This document shows positions 39,197 through 48,502 of a stretch of DNA of 64,000 bases, one piece after another. Position 1 is the stretch's first letter, and every line of letters begins with the position of its first letter. A program made the translations under genes and the position numbers. The DNA lies in assembly GCA_022402465.1 (NCBI GenBank), contig JAKRSH010000017.1, forward strand, positions 62,001 through 126,000. The letters are read 5' to 3'. The notes beneath the pieces were generated by a model. That model searched no databases. It was given only the letters and a program-made list of their open reading frames with translations, and was not told the origin of the DNA. The stretch is from Leptospiraceae bacterium. Its GTDB lineage: Bacteria; Spirochaetota; Leptospiria; Leptospirales; Leptospiraceae.

Positions 39197-40885
39197 ATGC
39201 CTCTCCCGACAAATCATTCATTGAAATTTTCCTGCAAGATTCTAGCTCTAACCATCACTTTTCTCATTTTATTTCCTAGTTTTATGTTTGCTGATGAGTT
39301 CGAAGAACAAATGCGTAGAGCTTCTCTGAATGAATTAGAAAACCCTATTCCTTCCAACCAAAAGATAAGCTCAGATAAGAAAGTAAGTTTAACTGTAGAG
39401 GAAGCTGTTCAATATGTAATTCAAAACAATGTATCTGTACAAAATGCTAAATACGAAATTATTAAAGCTGATTCTCCTGAATTAAAGAATCGATCCAAAT
39501 TCGTATGGAAAATGATTGGTGGAGTTACTGTTTTTAAAAACTTACAACCACTGAACAATGCTAACCTTTTCGCAGGTGCAAAATTAAACCAAGATAAGAT
39601 CACAGCAGGATTTGAAAAACAATTTAAAACCGGCTCTTACTTCAAATTGGAAGGATACTCTCAAAGATTTGATTCTTCTGCATTTGAGAATCCAAATACA
39701 ACTCCTTCTCGATTTGCTATTTTAGGGGCTCCTCCACTCTACACAGGAGGTCTGAATATAACTCTCAGCCAGGAATTATGGAAGTATTCCTTTGGTAAGT
39801 ATGAAGACAATTTAGAGGTAATATTAAAGAACCAAACAAAAATGAAACGAGATGAGATGGTTAATTTACTTACTCAACTTGTCGTGAGTGTTTTAATTGA
39901 TTACTGGTCTCTTTCCATTTATGATTCACAAGTTGAAACATATGAAAAACTTTTATCCAACACTAAAGAAATTCGCAATCTCACAATTAGAAAAAGAAAT
40001 CTTGGCTTATCCGAAAGTTTTGAAGTCAATCAATGGAATTCAATACTATCAAAGAATGAATCTCTCTTAGAAAATGCTCGCATAGAAAGATTGAAGAAAG
40101 AGAGAGATTTAATTCGTATCCTAAATGTAGATCCCAATTCAAGTATATCAGGTGTGACTGATCTTTATGATAAGGCACCCAAAAAATTTAATTTAGAAAA
40201 AGATATAGAATATGCCTACAAAAATCGTTTAGATTTAATTATGATTAAGCGGTCTAGAGAAATGACAAGACTAGGACTTGAGAATGCCTATGAAATGGAT
40301 GAGCCTTCCCTGAAAGCGAGTCTCCGTTATGGATCCATAGATCAAAATTATATTTCTCCTCTTGACAACTGGAATAATCCAAGAGGTGTTTATTCTTTTA
40401 TGTTTCCGCAAATTTATGCAGAGCTTAAGATGGATTATCCTCTTTGGAATGCCGAGACCAAGGCTGAAATCAAAGCAGCAAGCATAGATTCAAAAGAATT
40501 AGCGATTCGAGAAAAACAACTGAGAGATTCCATCAAGGACGAACTTAGCAATCGAAGCGAATTGATTCTTTCCTCTTTTAAAATTCTCGAAGAAACTAAA
40601 GAAACTCAAAAGCAAACGGAAAGCTATTACAATGGTCTTGTCTCTAGATTTCGACAAGGTCGTTTCAATGCAATTTCTGTGAAATCAGCCTTGGATTCTT
40701 TAGTTCAGTCCGATTTAGCTGTTACACAAGCCAAAATAAACTATAACATCAATCTACTTCGGTATGAACTTGCAAAGAATGCTGTTTTTGAAAACTACGG
40801 AGTTGATATCTATAGAATTATAGGCGAAGCTATGAAAGAAGCGGAAAAGCAAGGTTTACCTAGCTCCGGAAGTCTTTCAGAATAA
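39197..40885 (+). CDS. TolC-like outer-membrane efflux protein
   Basis: 562 residues. Signal peptide to about residue 31 (FPSFMFA), then the TolC pattern of two repeated helical/barrel halves: SLTVEEAVQYVIQNNVSVQNAKYEI opens repeat 1; LEKDIEYAYKNRLDLIMIKRS opens repeat 2, and the GRFNAISVKSALDSL helix closes it. These trimeric channels carry substrates from inner-membrane pumps across the outer membrane. No RND, ABC or MFP partner is adjacent, so the pump lies elsewhere. It is followed 15 bases later by an M20 amidohydrolase, perhaps cotranscribed. Confidence 0.88.
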   Translation: MPLPTNHSLKFSCKILALTITFLILFPSFMFADEFEEQMRRASLNELENPIPSNQKISSDKKVSLTVEEAVQYVIQNNVSVQNAKYEIIKADSPELKNRSKFVWKMIGGVTVFKNLQPLNNANLFAGAKLNQDKITAGFEKQFKTGSYFKLEGYSQRFDSSAFENPNTTPSRFAILGAPPLYTGGLNITLSQELWKYSFGKYEDNLEVILKNQTKMKRDEMVNLLTQLVVSVLIDYWSLSIYDSQVETYEKLLSNTKEIRNLTIRKRNLGLSESFEVNQWNSILSKNESLLENARIERLKKERDLIRILNVDPNSSISGVTDLYDKAPKKFNLEKDIEYAYKNRLDLIMIKRSREMTRLGLENAYEMDEPSLKASLRYGSIDQNYISPLDNWNNPRGVYSFMFPQIYAELKMDYPLWNAETKAEIKAASIDSKELAIREKQLRDSIKDELSNRSELILSSFKILEETKETQKQTESYYNGLVSRFRQGRFNAISVKSALDSLVQSDLAVTQAKINYNINLLRYELAKNAVFENYGVDIYRIIGEAMKEAEKQGLPSSGSLSE

Positions 40886-40900
40886 GTCTAAGCATTAACT

Positions 40901-42088
40901 ATGAGTTATAATCCAAGCCATTTAGTATCTGACCAAACTTATCAATCTATGGTTGAGTTTCGTAGAACCATTCATAAGCACCCTGAGTTAAAATATGAAG
41001 AAAAACAAACCGCGGCCTTTGTTAAAAATCATCTACAAAATCTAGGTTGGAAATTTGAATCCGAAATTGCGGAAACAGGTATCGTTGCTTTGATTGATAG
41101 TGGATTACCAGGAAAGACCTTGCTTGTCCGCGCTGACATGGATGCTCTTCCTATTTTTGAAGAGAATGAAGTAGAATATAAATCTACAATTCCAGGAACC
41201 ATGCATGCCTGTGGTCACGATGCCCATACTTCTATACTTATGGCTCTTGCCGCTGATTTAAAGACTAGTATACAATCACACATTCCCCAAGGAAGAGTTC
41301 TCTTAGTTTTCCAACCAGCTGAAGAAGGCGGCTCTGGAGCAGATCGAATGATAGAAGCTGGAATCTTGGAAAAATACAAGGTAGATGCTTGCCTAGGACT
41401 TCATGTTTGGAACCATATTGATATAGGTAAGATTGGTGTTGTAAACGGTACAATGATGGCATCTGTAGATGAATTTAAAATTACAGTGCAAGGTCAATCT
41501 GGTCATGGAGCCATGCCTCAGTATACTGTAGATCCCATTGTTGTAGGCTCCCATATTGTTACCGCTTTGCAGACTATTGTATCAAGAAATACTGATCCTT
41601 TAGATTCAACTGTAGTCACTGTAGGTTCTTTTCATTCGGGTAATGCTTTTAATGTAATTCCTGAGACAGCCGAATTAGTAGGTACTGTTCGTACTTTTTC
41701 TAAGCATATGTATGAAGTGATTCCGGACAAGGTGCAATCCCTCGTTAAGGGAGTAGCGGAAGCTTTTGGTGCAAAAGTCAAAATCGACTATAAACGAGTG
41801 GATAAGCCAACTATAAATGATGCGAAAATGGCAGATTTGGTTCGATATTCCGCAAAGCAAGTATTAGGCGATAAATGTCTTACAGAAGAAAATACAAGAA
41901 CCATGGGAGGGGAAGACTTTTCTGCCTTCCTTATGAAAGTTCCAGGATGTTATTTTTTCGTGGGATCTAGGAATGAAGAAAAAGGATTTATCCATTCTCA
42001 CCACAGTAGCTTTTTTGATTTCGATGAAGAGGCTATGAAAAATGGACTCTCTGTAATGAAGCGTGCTATTTGGAATTATTTAGTTTAA
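40901..42088 (+). CDS. M20-family amidohydrolase (N-acyl-amino-acid/hippurate hydrolase-like)
   Basis: 395 residues, full length. [17 protein letters not shown] starts the family; metal and catalytic residues appear in [30 protein letters not shown] and LGLHVWN; GHGAMPQ lies in the dimerisation domain and [11 protein letters not shown] near the end. Such enzymes remove acyl groups from amino acids or act on related amides; the substrate cannot be read from sequence. Cytoplasmic, no signal peptide. Confidence 0.92.
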   Translation: MSYNPSHLVSDQTYQSMVEFRRTIHKHPELKYEEKQTAAFVKNHLQNLGWKFESEIAETGIVALIDSGLPGKTLLVRADMDALPIFEENEVEYKSTIPGTMHACGHDAHTSILMALAADLKTSIQSHIPQGRVLLVFQPAEEGGSGADRMIEAGILEKYKVDACLGLHVWNHIDIGKIGVVNGTMMASVDEFKITVQGQSGHGAMPQYTVDPIVVGSHIVTALQTIVSRNTDPLDSTVVTVGSFHSGNAFNVIPETAELVGTVRTFSKHMYEVIPDKVQSLVKGVAEAFGAKVKIDYKRVDKPTINDAKMADLVRYSAKQVLGDKCLTEENTRTMGGEDFSAFLMKVPGCYFFVGSRNEEKGFIHSHHSSFFDFDEEAMKNGLSVMKRAIWNYLV

Positions 42089-42368
42089 ATTTGTAATTCA
42101 AATATTTGACTTCTAGTTATATATTCAAATATTCAAAACTTTAAGTTTTCCTATTGATCTTACTGAAGCTTAAATTAAAAAAAGCATTAAATATACAAGT
42201 AGATTGTTTAATTGTATTCTATTTTTAAATTTGAAGCATTTCCTTACTTCTTTTGATAATCAAGCACTTAAAGAAGTATATAAAAAATTAGTAAAAAATT
42301 TACGGATATACCTATTCAGACATTCGTGTTTCACTAAGTAAACACATAAAGGAAATACAAATTTCCAA
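42089..42368. other. AT-rich intergenic region
   Basis: The longest gene-free stretch, 280 bases. ATTCAAATATT occurs twice (42096-42106 and 42123-42133), and GTGTTT/AAACAC form a small hairpin (42326-42345) past the hemerythrin stop without a T-run. I see no coding frame, RNA gene or convincing promoter. Confidence 0.6.
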
Positions 42369-43154
42369 TTAGTTATCTTGCATTTTCCCTCTTAGTATCT
42401 GAGTCACATGTGCAGATAAGCTAATTTTTCTCTTTCGAGCTTCATCTCCATAATAGATAGCAACGTCCTCTCCCAACTCACAAGATCTGTCTGGAGCAAA
42501 GTCTGGTGAGAATGAGCCACCAAGGCCATCTTTAATTTTTCCGGAGGATTCATCCCGAAACATTAGAATATCACGCTCTACCATATCATATAAGACTTTT
42601 TGTGATTTTCGAATGTGCAGTAAGTCACTAGTTCGAAGATTAGAAACCCATTCGCTTATAATTTCGCTTTTATTAGGTAGTCCACGAAGATGAATGGCTA
42701 TTGGATCTCGATCTGTTATTGCAATGTGGCTAAGAAGCCAGTCCCTTAGATAGTCGTGAAGCTCATTGGCTTTATGGCTTACGGCTCTTGCATCTTGTGG
42801 ATCAATATTTTTGAAATCGAAGGTGGAATCGTGAACAGCCTTGAGAAACCTCTTGTGTTCCTTCTTATGCAAGTCTACTTTGTAGCCTATAGATTCTATT
42901 AAAATTATTTCCGCCGCAAAGTGTTTTGTTGAATAGAGGTGGCATTCCTCAAGTATTTTAACAATATCTTCATGTCGATTGGTAAGGTCACCTGAACGGC
43001 TAGTTTCCTCTAATGCAACTAGGATAAACACCAACCATAAATGCTGAATATCGATAATTGGTAATCCGAGGGCCAAATGATAGTCTCTCCAAATATGTCG
43101 GATTTTTCCTTCATATCCTTTCAAAGTGTCATAATTTATTTGGTTAAAGTCCAC
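42369..43154 (-). CDS. Bacteriohemerythrin with C-terminal extension
   Basis: 261 residues. All seven diiron ligands of hemerythrin can be placed: His38 (DIQH), His78 and Glu82 (HFAAE), His96 and His100 (LHKKEH), His143 and Asp148 (HIAITD), with the family's spacing. The domain would bind O2 or NO reversibly. Residues about 155-261 form an extra domain, rich in charged residues, that I do not recognise. The start is GTG 43154, without a good ribosome-binding site. It stands alone on the minus strand. Confidence 0.88.
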   Translation of the reverse strand: MDFNQINYDTLKGYEGKIRHIWRDYHLALGLPIIDIQHLWLVFILVALEETSRSGDLTNRHEDIVKILEECHLYSTKHFAAEIILIESIGYKVDLHKKEHKRFLKAVHDSTFDFKNIDPQDARAVSHKANELHDYLRDWLLSHIAITDRDPIAIHLRGLPNKSEIISEWVSNLRTSDLLHIRKSQKVLYDMVERDILMFRDESSGKIKDGLGGSFSPDFAPDRSCELGEDVAIYYGDEARKRKISLSAHVTQILRGKMQDN

Positions 43155-43309
43155 GAACTAAGAATTATTTAATATATAGCTTTTACAAGAAAATTATTTA
43201 AGCGAATTAACAAAAGTTCAACTTTGATTCTATAGTAAGAGGTTCAAAAATTACTTGATTTGTTTTATATCATTAGTCTGAAATAGTTAAGATCACTCAA
43301 AATATCAAT

Positions 43310-44614
43310 CTAGGACTTAAGACTTTCAATATCTATGATTTCTTTAGGTATAGCTTGTGTTAAATTGATAGGTTTTTTTCCAGATACGAGAATATTGTCT
43401 TCAATTCGAATTCCTATTCCTCTAAAATCATCAGGCAGACTTTCATCCTCAGGATCAAAATACAATCCAGGTTCTATTGTTACTACCATTCCGTTTTCTA
43501 GGTTACGTCTTTTACCTTCAATAAAATACTTCCCAACATCGTGGACATCCATTCCTAGGTAGTGACCAATTTTATGCATATAGAATCTTTTATAAGATCC
43601 ATTTTCAATATTTTCTTCAACAGAACCTTCAAGGATATTCATTTCTAATAAACATGTAACCAAAAATCGAACGGTTGCGTCTTGGATGTCATAGAATTTT
43701 TTGCCTTGCTGAACCATAGAGATGGCATTTTTTTGCGAAGCTAATACAATTTCATAAATATAAGCTTGGACTTCCGTAAATTTTTTTCCTACTGGAAAAG
43801 TACGAGTCACATCTGCAGTTAGATAATTTTTTTCTGCTCCACTATCAACTAAAACTAAATCTCCATTTTGTAGAACCTCATTGTTTGCAACATAATGAAG
43901 AACGCAGGCATTTTTTCCACCTGCTACAATATGTCCGTAACCGCCACCCCAGGCTCCATTTCGAAGATAAGTTTCTTCAAGAAGAGCTTCTAATTCATAT
44001 TCCATCATTCCAGGTTTAGTTTCTCTCATAAGTCGCATGTGACCCTGTTTGGTGATCTCAGCAGATTCTTTTAATAATTCTATTTCAATTTCGGATTTGA
44101 TCAATCGCATTTCATGAAGAAAGCTTGGTTGGATAATTTTTTCTGGACCAAATTTACCATCTCTGGCTCGATTGCAAACAGTTTGGCAAACATGGAGTAG
44201 TTCTTGGTCACGTTTGGAATTTACTCCGAAAAAGTAATACAAACTATGGTGGTTCAATAATAATTCTGGAAGTTTTTTATCCCATTCTTCCAAGTCAAAA
44301 GCCTCAGAGAGACTTAATGATTTCTTTATAAAATCTTTGCCTAATCTTATGCCTGTCCAGATTTCTTGTTCTTTTACTTTTGGAAGGCAGAACATACATG
44401 AGTATTTCTTGCTTAAAACCAATATAGAATTAGATTCATTAATTCCGGTTAGATAAAAGAAATCTGAATCCTGTCTGAATTTATACTCTACATCGCGATT
44501 ACGAATTTGGTGTTCAGCTGCAAAAAGAACAAATATCTCTCCGTCTTTTAATTGAGCTTGAACTTGAGCGATTCTCTTCTTATAGACATCATAGTTTGTA
44601 TAGCTATTTTTCAT
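43310..44614 (-). CDS. pepP: Xaa-Pro aminopeptidase (PepP-type, M24B)
   Basis: 434 residues. The N-terminal AMP_N domain has FRQDSDFFYLTGI, and the metal-binding residues of the pita-bread fold are visible: LVDSGAEKNYLTADVTRTFPVG (two Asp), HKIGHYLGMDVHDVG (His), TIEPGLY (Glu), and IRIEDNILV (Glu). It removes N-terminal residues ahead of proline. It overlaps the glycosyltransferase by ATGA and is the last gene of the thiolase-GT9-pepP operon. Confidence 0.93.
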   Translation of the reverse strand: MKNSYTNYDVYKKRIAQVQAQLKDGEIFVLFAAEHQIRNRDVEYKFRQDSDFFYLTGINESNSILVLSKKYSCMFCLPKVKEQEIWTGIRLGKDFIKKSLSLSEAFDLEEWDKKLPELLLNHHSLYYFFGVNSKRDQELLHVCQTVCNRARDGKFGPEKIIQPSFLHEMRLIKSEIEIELLKESAEITKQGHMRLMRETKPGMMEYELEALLEETYLRNGAWGGGYGHIVAGGKNACVLHYVANNEVLQNGDLVLVDSGAEKNYLTADVTRTFPVGKKFTEVQAYIYEIVLASQKNAISMVQQGKKFYDIQDATVRFLVTCLLEMNILEGSVEENIENGSYKRFYMHKIGHYLGMDVHDVGKYFIEGKRRNLENGMVVTIEPGLYFDPEDESLPDDFRGIGIRIEDNILVSGKKPINLTQAIPKEIIDIESLKS

Positions 44615-45687
44615 TTCTTGGATGTTTTTAAAGTTCCTTGTTGTAGTATTTTAAACTTTTCAAATAACATATCTGGTTTCTGGTCATTCATACAACGAAA
44701 ATGCTTTACCGGACAAAATGTTCCACCATGAATTCCACAAGGTCTACAGTTTAGTCCAGTAATTTCTGAAATTATATATTGATCGGATAAGGAAGAATAT
44801 CCGAACTCAGGAACAGTTGCACCATAAATTAATAAGGTTGGAATATTGAAGGCAGATGCGAAATGCACAGGCGAAGAATCATTTGAGATTACGATTTTTG
44901 ATTTAGAAATAATATAAGCTAATTCTTGAAGATTGGTTTCACCTGCTAGATCTAGGATTCTCTCTGTCCACTCAGGTCTGTCTAAAAGAAGACCTTGGTA
45001 GATATTCTTTGTAAGAGATTTATCTGCACTAGATCCAATTAAAATAATATTATAATGAGTCTTTTGTAAAATACTTCTTGCAAGACCAATAAAACCTTCT
45101 TCTGGATATCTTTTAGTTTCCCACAATGAAGATGCAGCTAATACTACTGTCTCCGCAGGGTTCCTATTTAATTTTAACGAAATATTAGCGAAATCAGAAT
45201 CATTTAAATAAATTATTGGTCTTCTATCCCTTCCTTGAGGATAAAGAGATGAATCGTCCCATAATAAAGAAAATAATTTATCAACTTCATGAGGACCTCT
45301 CTTGGGTCTTGAAATTGTTTGTGTATGAAGGAAAGAAAATCCCGATTCCTTATAGCCAATTCGAATAGGAGCAGAGGTTGACCAAGAAATTAAGGATGAA
45401 CGAAATGAAAAATGAGGACAAAGGACTAAATCATAACTCTCTTTTCGAAGCTTATTTATAAATAGAAAGAATTTAAAAATATTTCTTTTAATCTGCTTTT
45501 TGTTCAGCGGAATTACATTATCTACATCAAGAGATCCTGCTAGTATAGATTCAGTTCCCTTATTAACGATGACATCTATTTGAGCACCTGGATAGTGCTT
45601 ACGGACTTGGTGGAAAAATGCAGTCGTGAGAATTAAATCTCCTAGGAAAGCAGTCTGGATAATTAAAATTTTATTTGGCTGCATCAT
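44611..45687 (-). CDS. Glycosyltransferase family 9 (heptosyltransferase-like)
   Basis: 358 residues. It opens ILIIQTAFLGDLILTTAFFHQVRKHYPGA, the GT9 signature, and later has AASSLWETKRYPEEGF, the ADP-heptose-binding region, and VISNDSSPVHFASAFNIPTLLIYGAT with the conserved DSSPxH. It probably adds heptose or a related sugar in lipopolysaccharide core synthesis at the inner membrane. It overlaps both neighbours as ATGA. Two in-frame ATGs follow each other; the first makes the exact overlap. Confidence 0.9.
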   Translation of the reverse strand: MMQPNKILIIQTAFLGDLILTTAFFHQVRKHYPGAQIDVIVNKGTESILAGSLDVDNVIPLNKKQIKRNIFKFFLFINKLRKESYDLVLCPHFSFRSSLISWSTSAPIRIGYKESGFSFLHTQTISRPKRGPHEVDKLFSLLWDDSSLYPQGRDRRPIIYLNDSDFANISLKLNRNPAETVVLAASSLWETKRYPEEGFIGLARSILQKTHYNIILIGSSADKSLTKNIYQGLLLDRPEWTERILDLAGETNLQELAYIISKSKIVISNDSSPVHFASAFNIPTLLIYGATVPEFGYSSLSDQYIISEITGLNCRPCGIHGGTFCPVKHFRCMNDQKPDMLFEKFKILQQGTLKTSKK

Positions 45688-46790
45688 GATTCAATCAATT
45701 CGAGAATAGTCACGAAATTATTAGTAGCAAGCCCCCCTATAGAATGCGCAAGTCCTATATTTTTATCGGGATTCTTTTCCATAAACCAAAGTAATTCTAT
45801 AATCTGGGCAAGTCCTGTTGCTCCAATAGGATGTCCCCGCGATTTAAGTCCTCCGGAAGCATTGATAGGTATCTGTCCATTTGGATGAGTCAATCCTTCC
45901 ACTACCATACTAAGTCCTTTGCCGACCTTAGCAATTCCACTCGCTTCCAATCCAATAATTTCAAAAATTGTAAATGCATCATGGAGTTCGGCAACACGAA
46001 TATCAAGGGCACTGAGGTTTGCATTTCGGTATGCATTCGCAAAGGCAATTTCCGAAGAAGGGAAACTCAAATTCTGAATAGAATGATTCATAGGACTTAT
46101 GCCCGCTCCTAAACCCCGAACTAAGCAATTGCTTTTATGAGTTGACACTACCAGAGATGCTGATCCGTCTGAAAGTGGAGATATATCATAAATACACAAA
46201 GGCTCAGCAAGAAAATCTGAATTCTCATATTCTTCCCATGTTAGATTTTTCTTAATGTGAGCAATTGGATTTTGTAAACCATTGTCATGTAATTTCTTGC
46301 TTAAAGAAAATAAATTATTTCTATTATAACCATATTCATATAAATATCTTGCTGCAACAAGAGCTCCACCCTGGGCCATAGACATGGAAAGATTTCTTTG
46401 TTCATCCGACAAAACAGAACCCAAAAGAAGATTGCTCTTCTCACGAGAGAGTCTGGACATTATTTCTGTTCCAATAACTAGCCCAGAATTATATCTTCCA
46501 GATTCTACCAATAGTGTTGCTAGTTGAAAGGCACTTGCCCCACTGCTAGAAGCAGTTTCTGTTCTGATACAAAAAATATCCTTCAGTCCTAAACTTTCTG
46601 CAATTCGATTCGGAATGTGGAATTCTTCAGTGTATATTTCAGGACAAAAAGAAGTAAAAATTAGAAATTCAATAGGATAAGGGAAACTTTCGAGAGTTTT
46701 TTTAACAGTATTGAGACTCAATTCAAGAACCGAAACATTTTGTTTCCCAAATTGGCTTAAATTTGGGGAATGAATGTAGACTGGTCGCAT
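45684..46790 (-). CDS. Thiolase-fold protein (SCPx/acetyl-CoA acyltransferase-like), nucleophile Cys replaced
   Basis: 368 residues with thiolase landmarks: VAELHDAFTIFE, INASGGLKSRGHPIGATG and SIGGLATNNFV. The nucleophile motif, normally ACASG, is ASSSGASA, with Ser81 where the catalytic Cys should be. The His residues of the other active-site motifs are retained. It may therefore act as a non-decarboxylating acyl binding or acyl-transfer protein, or as a ketosynthase-like partner. It is the first gene of an operon with a GT9 transferase and pepP, which hints at an envelope role. Family call is good, activity uncertain. Confidence 0.8.
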   Translation of the reverse strand: MRPVYIHSPNLSQFGKQNVSVLELSLNTVKKTLESFPYPIEFLIFTSFCPEIYTEEFHIPNRIAESLGLKDIFCIRTETASSSGASAFQLATLLVESGRYNSGLVIGTEIMSRLSREKSNLLLGSVLSDEQRNLSMSMAQGGALVAARYLYEYGYNRNNLFSLSKKLHDNGLQNPIAHIKKNLTWEEYENSDFLAEPLCIYDISPLSDGSASLVVSTHKSNCLVRGLGAGISPMNHSIQNLSFPSSEIAFANAYRNANLSALDIRVAELHDAFTIFEIIGLEASGIAKVGKGLSMVVEGLTHPNGQIPINASGGLKSRGHPIGATGLAQIIELLWFMEKNPDKNIGLAHSIGGLATNNFVTILELIES

Positions 46791-46854
46791 ATTCCAAGTA
46801 AAATAGATTGCTTTAGAATCGAAACAAATTTACGATGAAGAGGAGGAAAGAATT

Positions 46855-47325
46855 ATGAAAGGTAGCAATGAAGTAATAGCCGTTTTAGCTGAAGTTCTAT
46901 CAGCAGAATTAACAGCAATCAATCAGTATTTTATTCATGCAAAATTATGTAAAAATTGGGGATACAACAAACTTGCTGATTATCTCAAGCATGAATCCAT
47001 AGATGAAATGAAACATGCAGACGAACTCATAGAGCGAATATTGTATCTAGATGGAATTCCTGATCTCCAGAAATATATGAAGATCAATGTGGGAACCAAT
47101 ATGAACGAGCTGCTTGCGAATGATCTTGTTTTGGAATACAGTGCTGTAGACCGACTCAATAAGGGAATAGACATTTGCGTGGCACAGAAAGACAATGGAA
47201 GTCGTGAATTACTCGAAAAAATCCTCATCGCAGAGGAAGAACATATTGATTGGATCGAAACACAACAATCCATCATCAAAGAAATCGGCCTCGATAAATA
47301 CCTCGCACAAAAGCTCGAAGCCTAA
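46855..47325 (+). CDS. bfr: Bacterioferritin
   Basis: 156 residues. Alignment by eye with E. coli Bfr places ferroxidase ligands Glu18, Glu51, His54, Glu94, Glu127 and His130, all present; Met52 in ESIDEMKHAD is the haem ligand. Twenty-four subunits form an iron-storage shell. AGGAGG lies 8 bases before the ATG, a very strong ribosome-binding site. It is divergent from the thiolase gene. No Fur or PerR box is evident in the 64-base gap. Confidence 0.96.
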   Translation: MKGSNEVIAVLAEVLSAELTAINQYFIHAKLCKNWGYNKLADYLKHESIDEMKHADELIERILYLDGIPDLQKYMKINVGTNMNELLANDLVLEYSAVDRLNKGIDICVAQKDNGSRELLEKILIAEEEHIDWIETQQSIIKEIGLDKYLAQKLEA

Positions 47326-47347
47326 TTTTTTTAACCCCGAACAAAAA

Positions 47348-48502
47348 TTGCATGAATTCCATGCAATTTGCTCAGAAGGACTTCTTTCCTTTCTAAGGGA
47401 GGAAGTTCTTTCTCACAATCTCAAGATACAATCTGAAAATCGAGGTGGAATCTTTTTTACGGGAGAACTCTCTGATGTATTTCAATTTTTAGCATCCACC
47501 GAAGTTAGCTCAAAAGTTGGAATCAGTCTCACTGGATTTAGCATCTTAGATCTGGATGAATTCTATGATAAGGCAGTAAATCTTCCTTGGGAAAATGTTT
47601 TGGGTCCAAGAACCAAATTCAAGATAGAAGGAAAGACGAAAGATTGTCTTTCTGATTCAAGATTTGCTATCTATAAGCTAAAGGATGCAATACTGGATCA
47701 TTTTAGAGAAATTGAAGCACCGTTTCCCGATGTTGATGTTGAATCACCTGATGTAGTATTGAACATAAGATCCTTTCAGAACCAAGTTCGCATTGAACTG
47801 CTTTTACATAAATCAAGTTTAACCAAACGTGGCTACCGCGAAAAAGCGGGAGATGCGACTTTAAGGGAAAATATTGCAGCTGGTCTTTTGAAATTTTCTG
47901 GTTGGAAACAAAATACTCTACTTATAGATCCTTACTGTGGCCAAGGAACTATCCTCATTGAAGCAGCCCTCAAACTAAAAATGGGATTATATAAGAATAA
48001 AAATAATTTGATCGCCAAAAGAATTTTAATCAATTTATTTCCAGAGTTTGACTTTGAAAACTTTTTGCCAGAAGCTAAGGTTACAGCAAAATCTAAACCA
48101 CTTTTAATTGGATTGGACATTTCTTCCAATGCAATTGAACACGCTCAATTAGATGCAAAGAAAGCAGGTGTAGAAGAATGGATTCATTTCACTGAAGGAA
48201 ATCTAAATGAATTGAGTTTTCTCTTATCTCAGTATCCTAAAGAAATAGAAAGATTTATTGTAACTGATCCTCCTTTTGGGAAAAGATTGGGAACTAGAGA
48301 TGATGCCGTCGCAATTTACACGGAATTAGGTGCCTACATCAAGGAACATATTAAACCATCAAACCTATGTATCATAACTTCCGATCCATCTTTGCTTGGT
48401 CATTTGAAATTAAAAAAAGATGCAGAGCTAAGTTTAAAAAATTCAAATCTAAAATCAAAAATGGTTAAATATAAAATAGAATGGAAACCAGAGAAATCCT
48501 AA
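47348..48502 (+). CDS. RlmL-type 23S rRNA (THUMP + UPF0020) methyltransferase
   Basis: About 384 residues from TTG at 47348. The product begins HEFHAICSEGLLSFLREEV, like RlmL proteins; THUMP region about 45-155; PYCGQGTILIEAA is the SAM motif I-like segment; FIVTDPPFGKRLG has the catalytic DPPF. It would N2-methylate a guanine in 23S rRNA. The frame is open far upstream into bfr, so the start is set by homology; no ATG precedes the conserved region downstream of bfr, and no Shine-Dalgarno is seen. It overlaps the next gene by 22 bases. Confidence 0.83.
   Translation: MHEFHAICSEGLLSFLREEVLSHNLKIQSENRGGIFFTGELSDVFQFLASTEVSSKVGISLTGFSILDLDEFYDKAVNLPWENVLGPRTKFKIEGKTKDCLSDSRFAIYKLKDAILDHFREIEAPFPDVDVESPDVVLNIRSFQNQVRIELLLHKSSLTKRGYREKAGDATLRENIAAGLLKFSGWKQNTLLIDPYCGQGTILIEAALKLKMGLYKNKNNLIAKRILINLFPEFDFENFLPEAKVTAKSKPLLIGLDISSNAIEHAQLDAKKAGVEEWIHFTEGNLNELSFLLSQYPKEIERFIVTDPPFGKRLGTRDDAVAIYTELGAYIKEHIKPSNLCIITSDPSLLGHLKLKKDAELSLKNSNLKSKMVKYKIEWKPEKS

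Noticed and set aside
42089-42368. Direct repeats in the longest intergenic region, considered as CRISPR-like or operator repeats
   Set aside because: Only two copies of an 11-base AT-rich word, with no regular spacer and no cas gene nearby.
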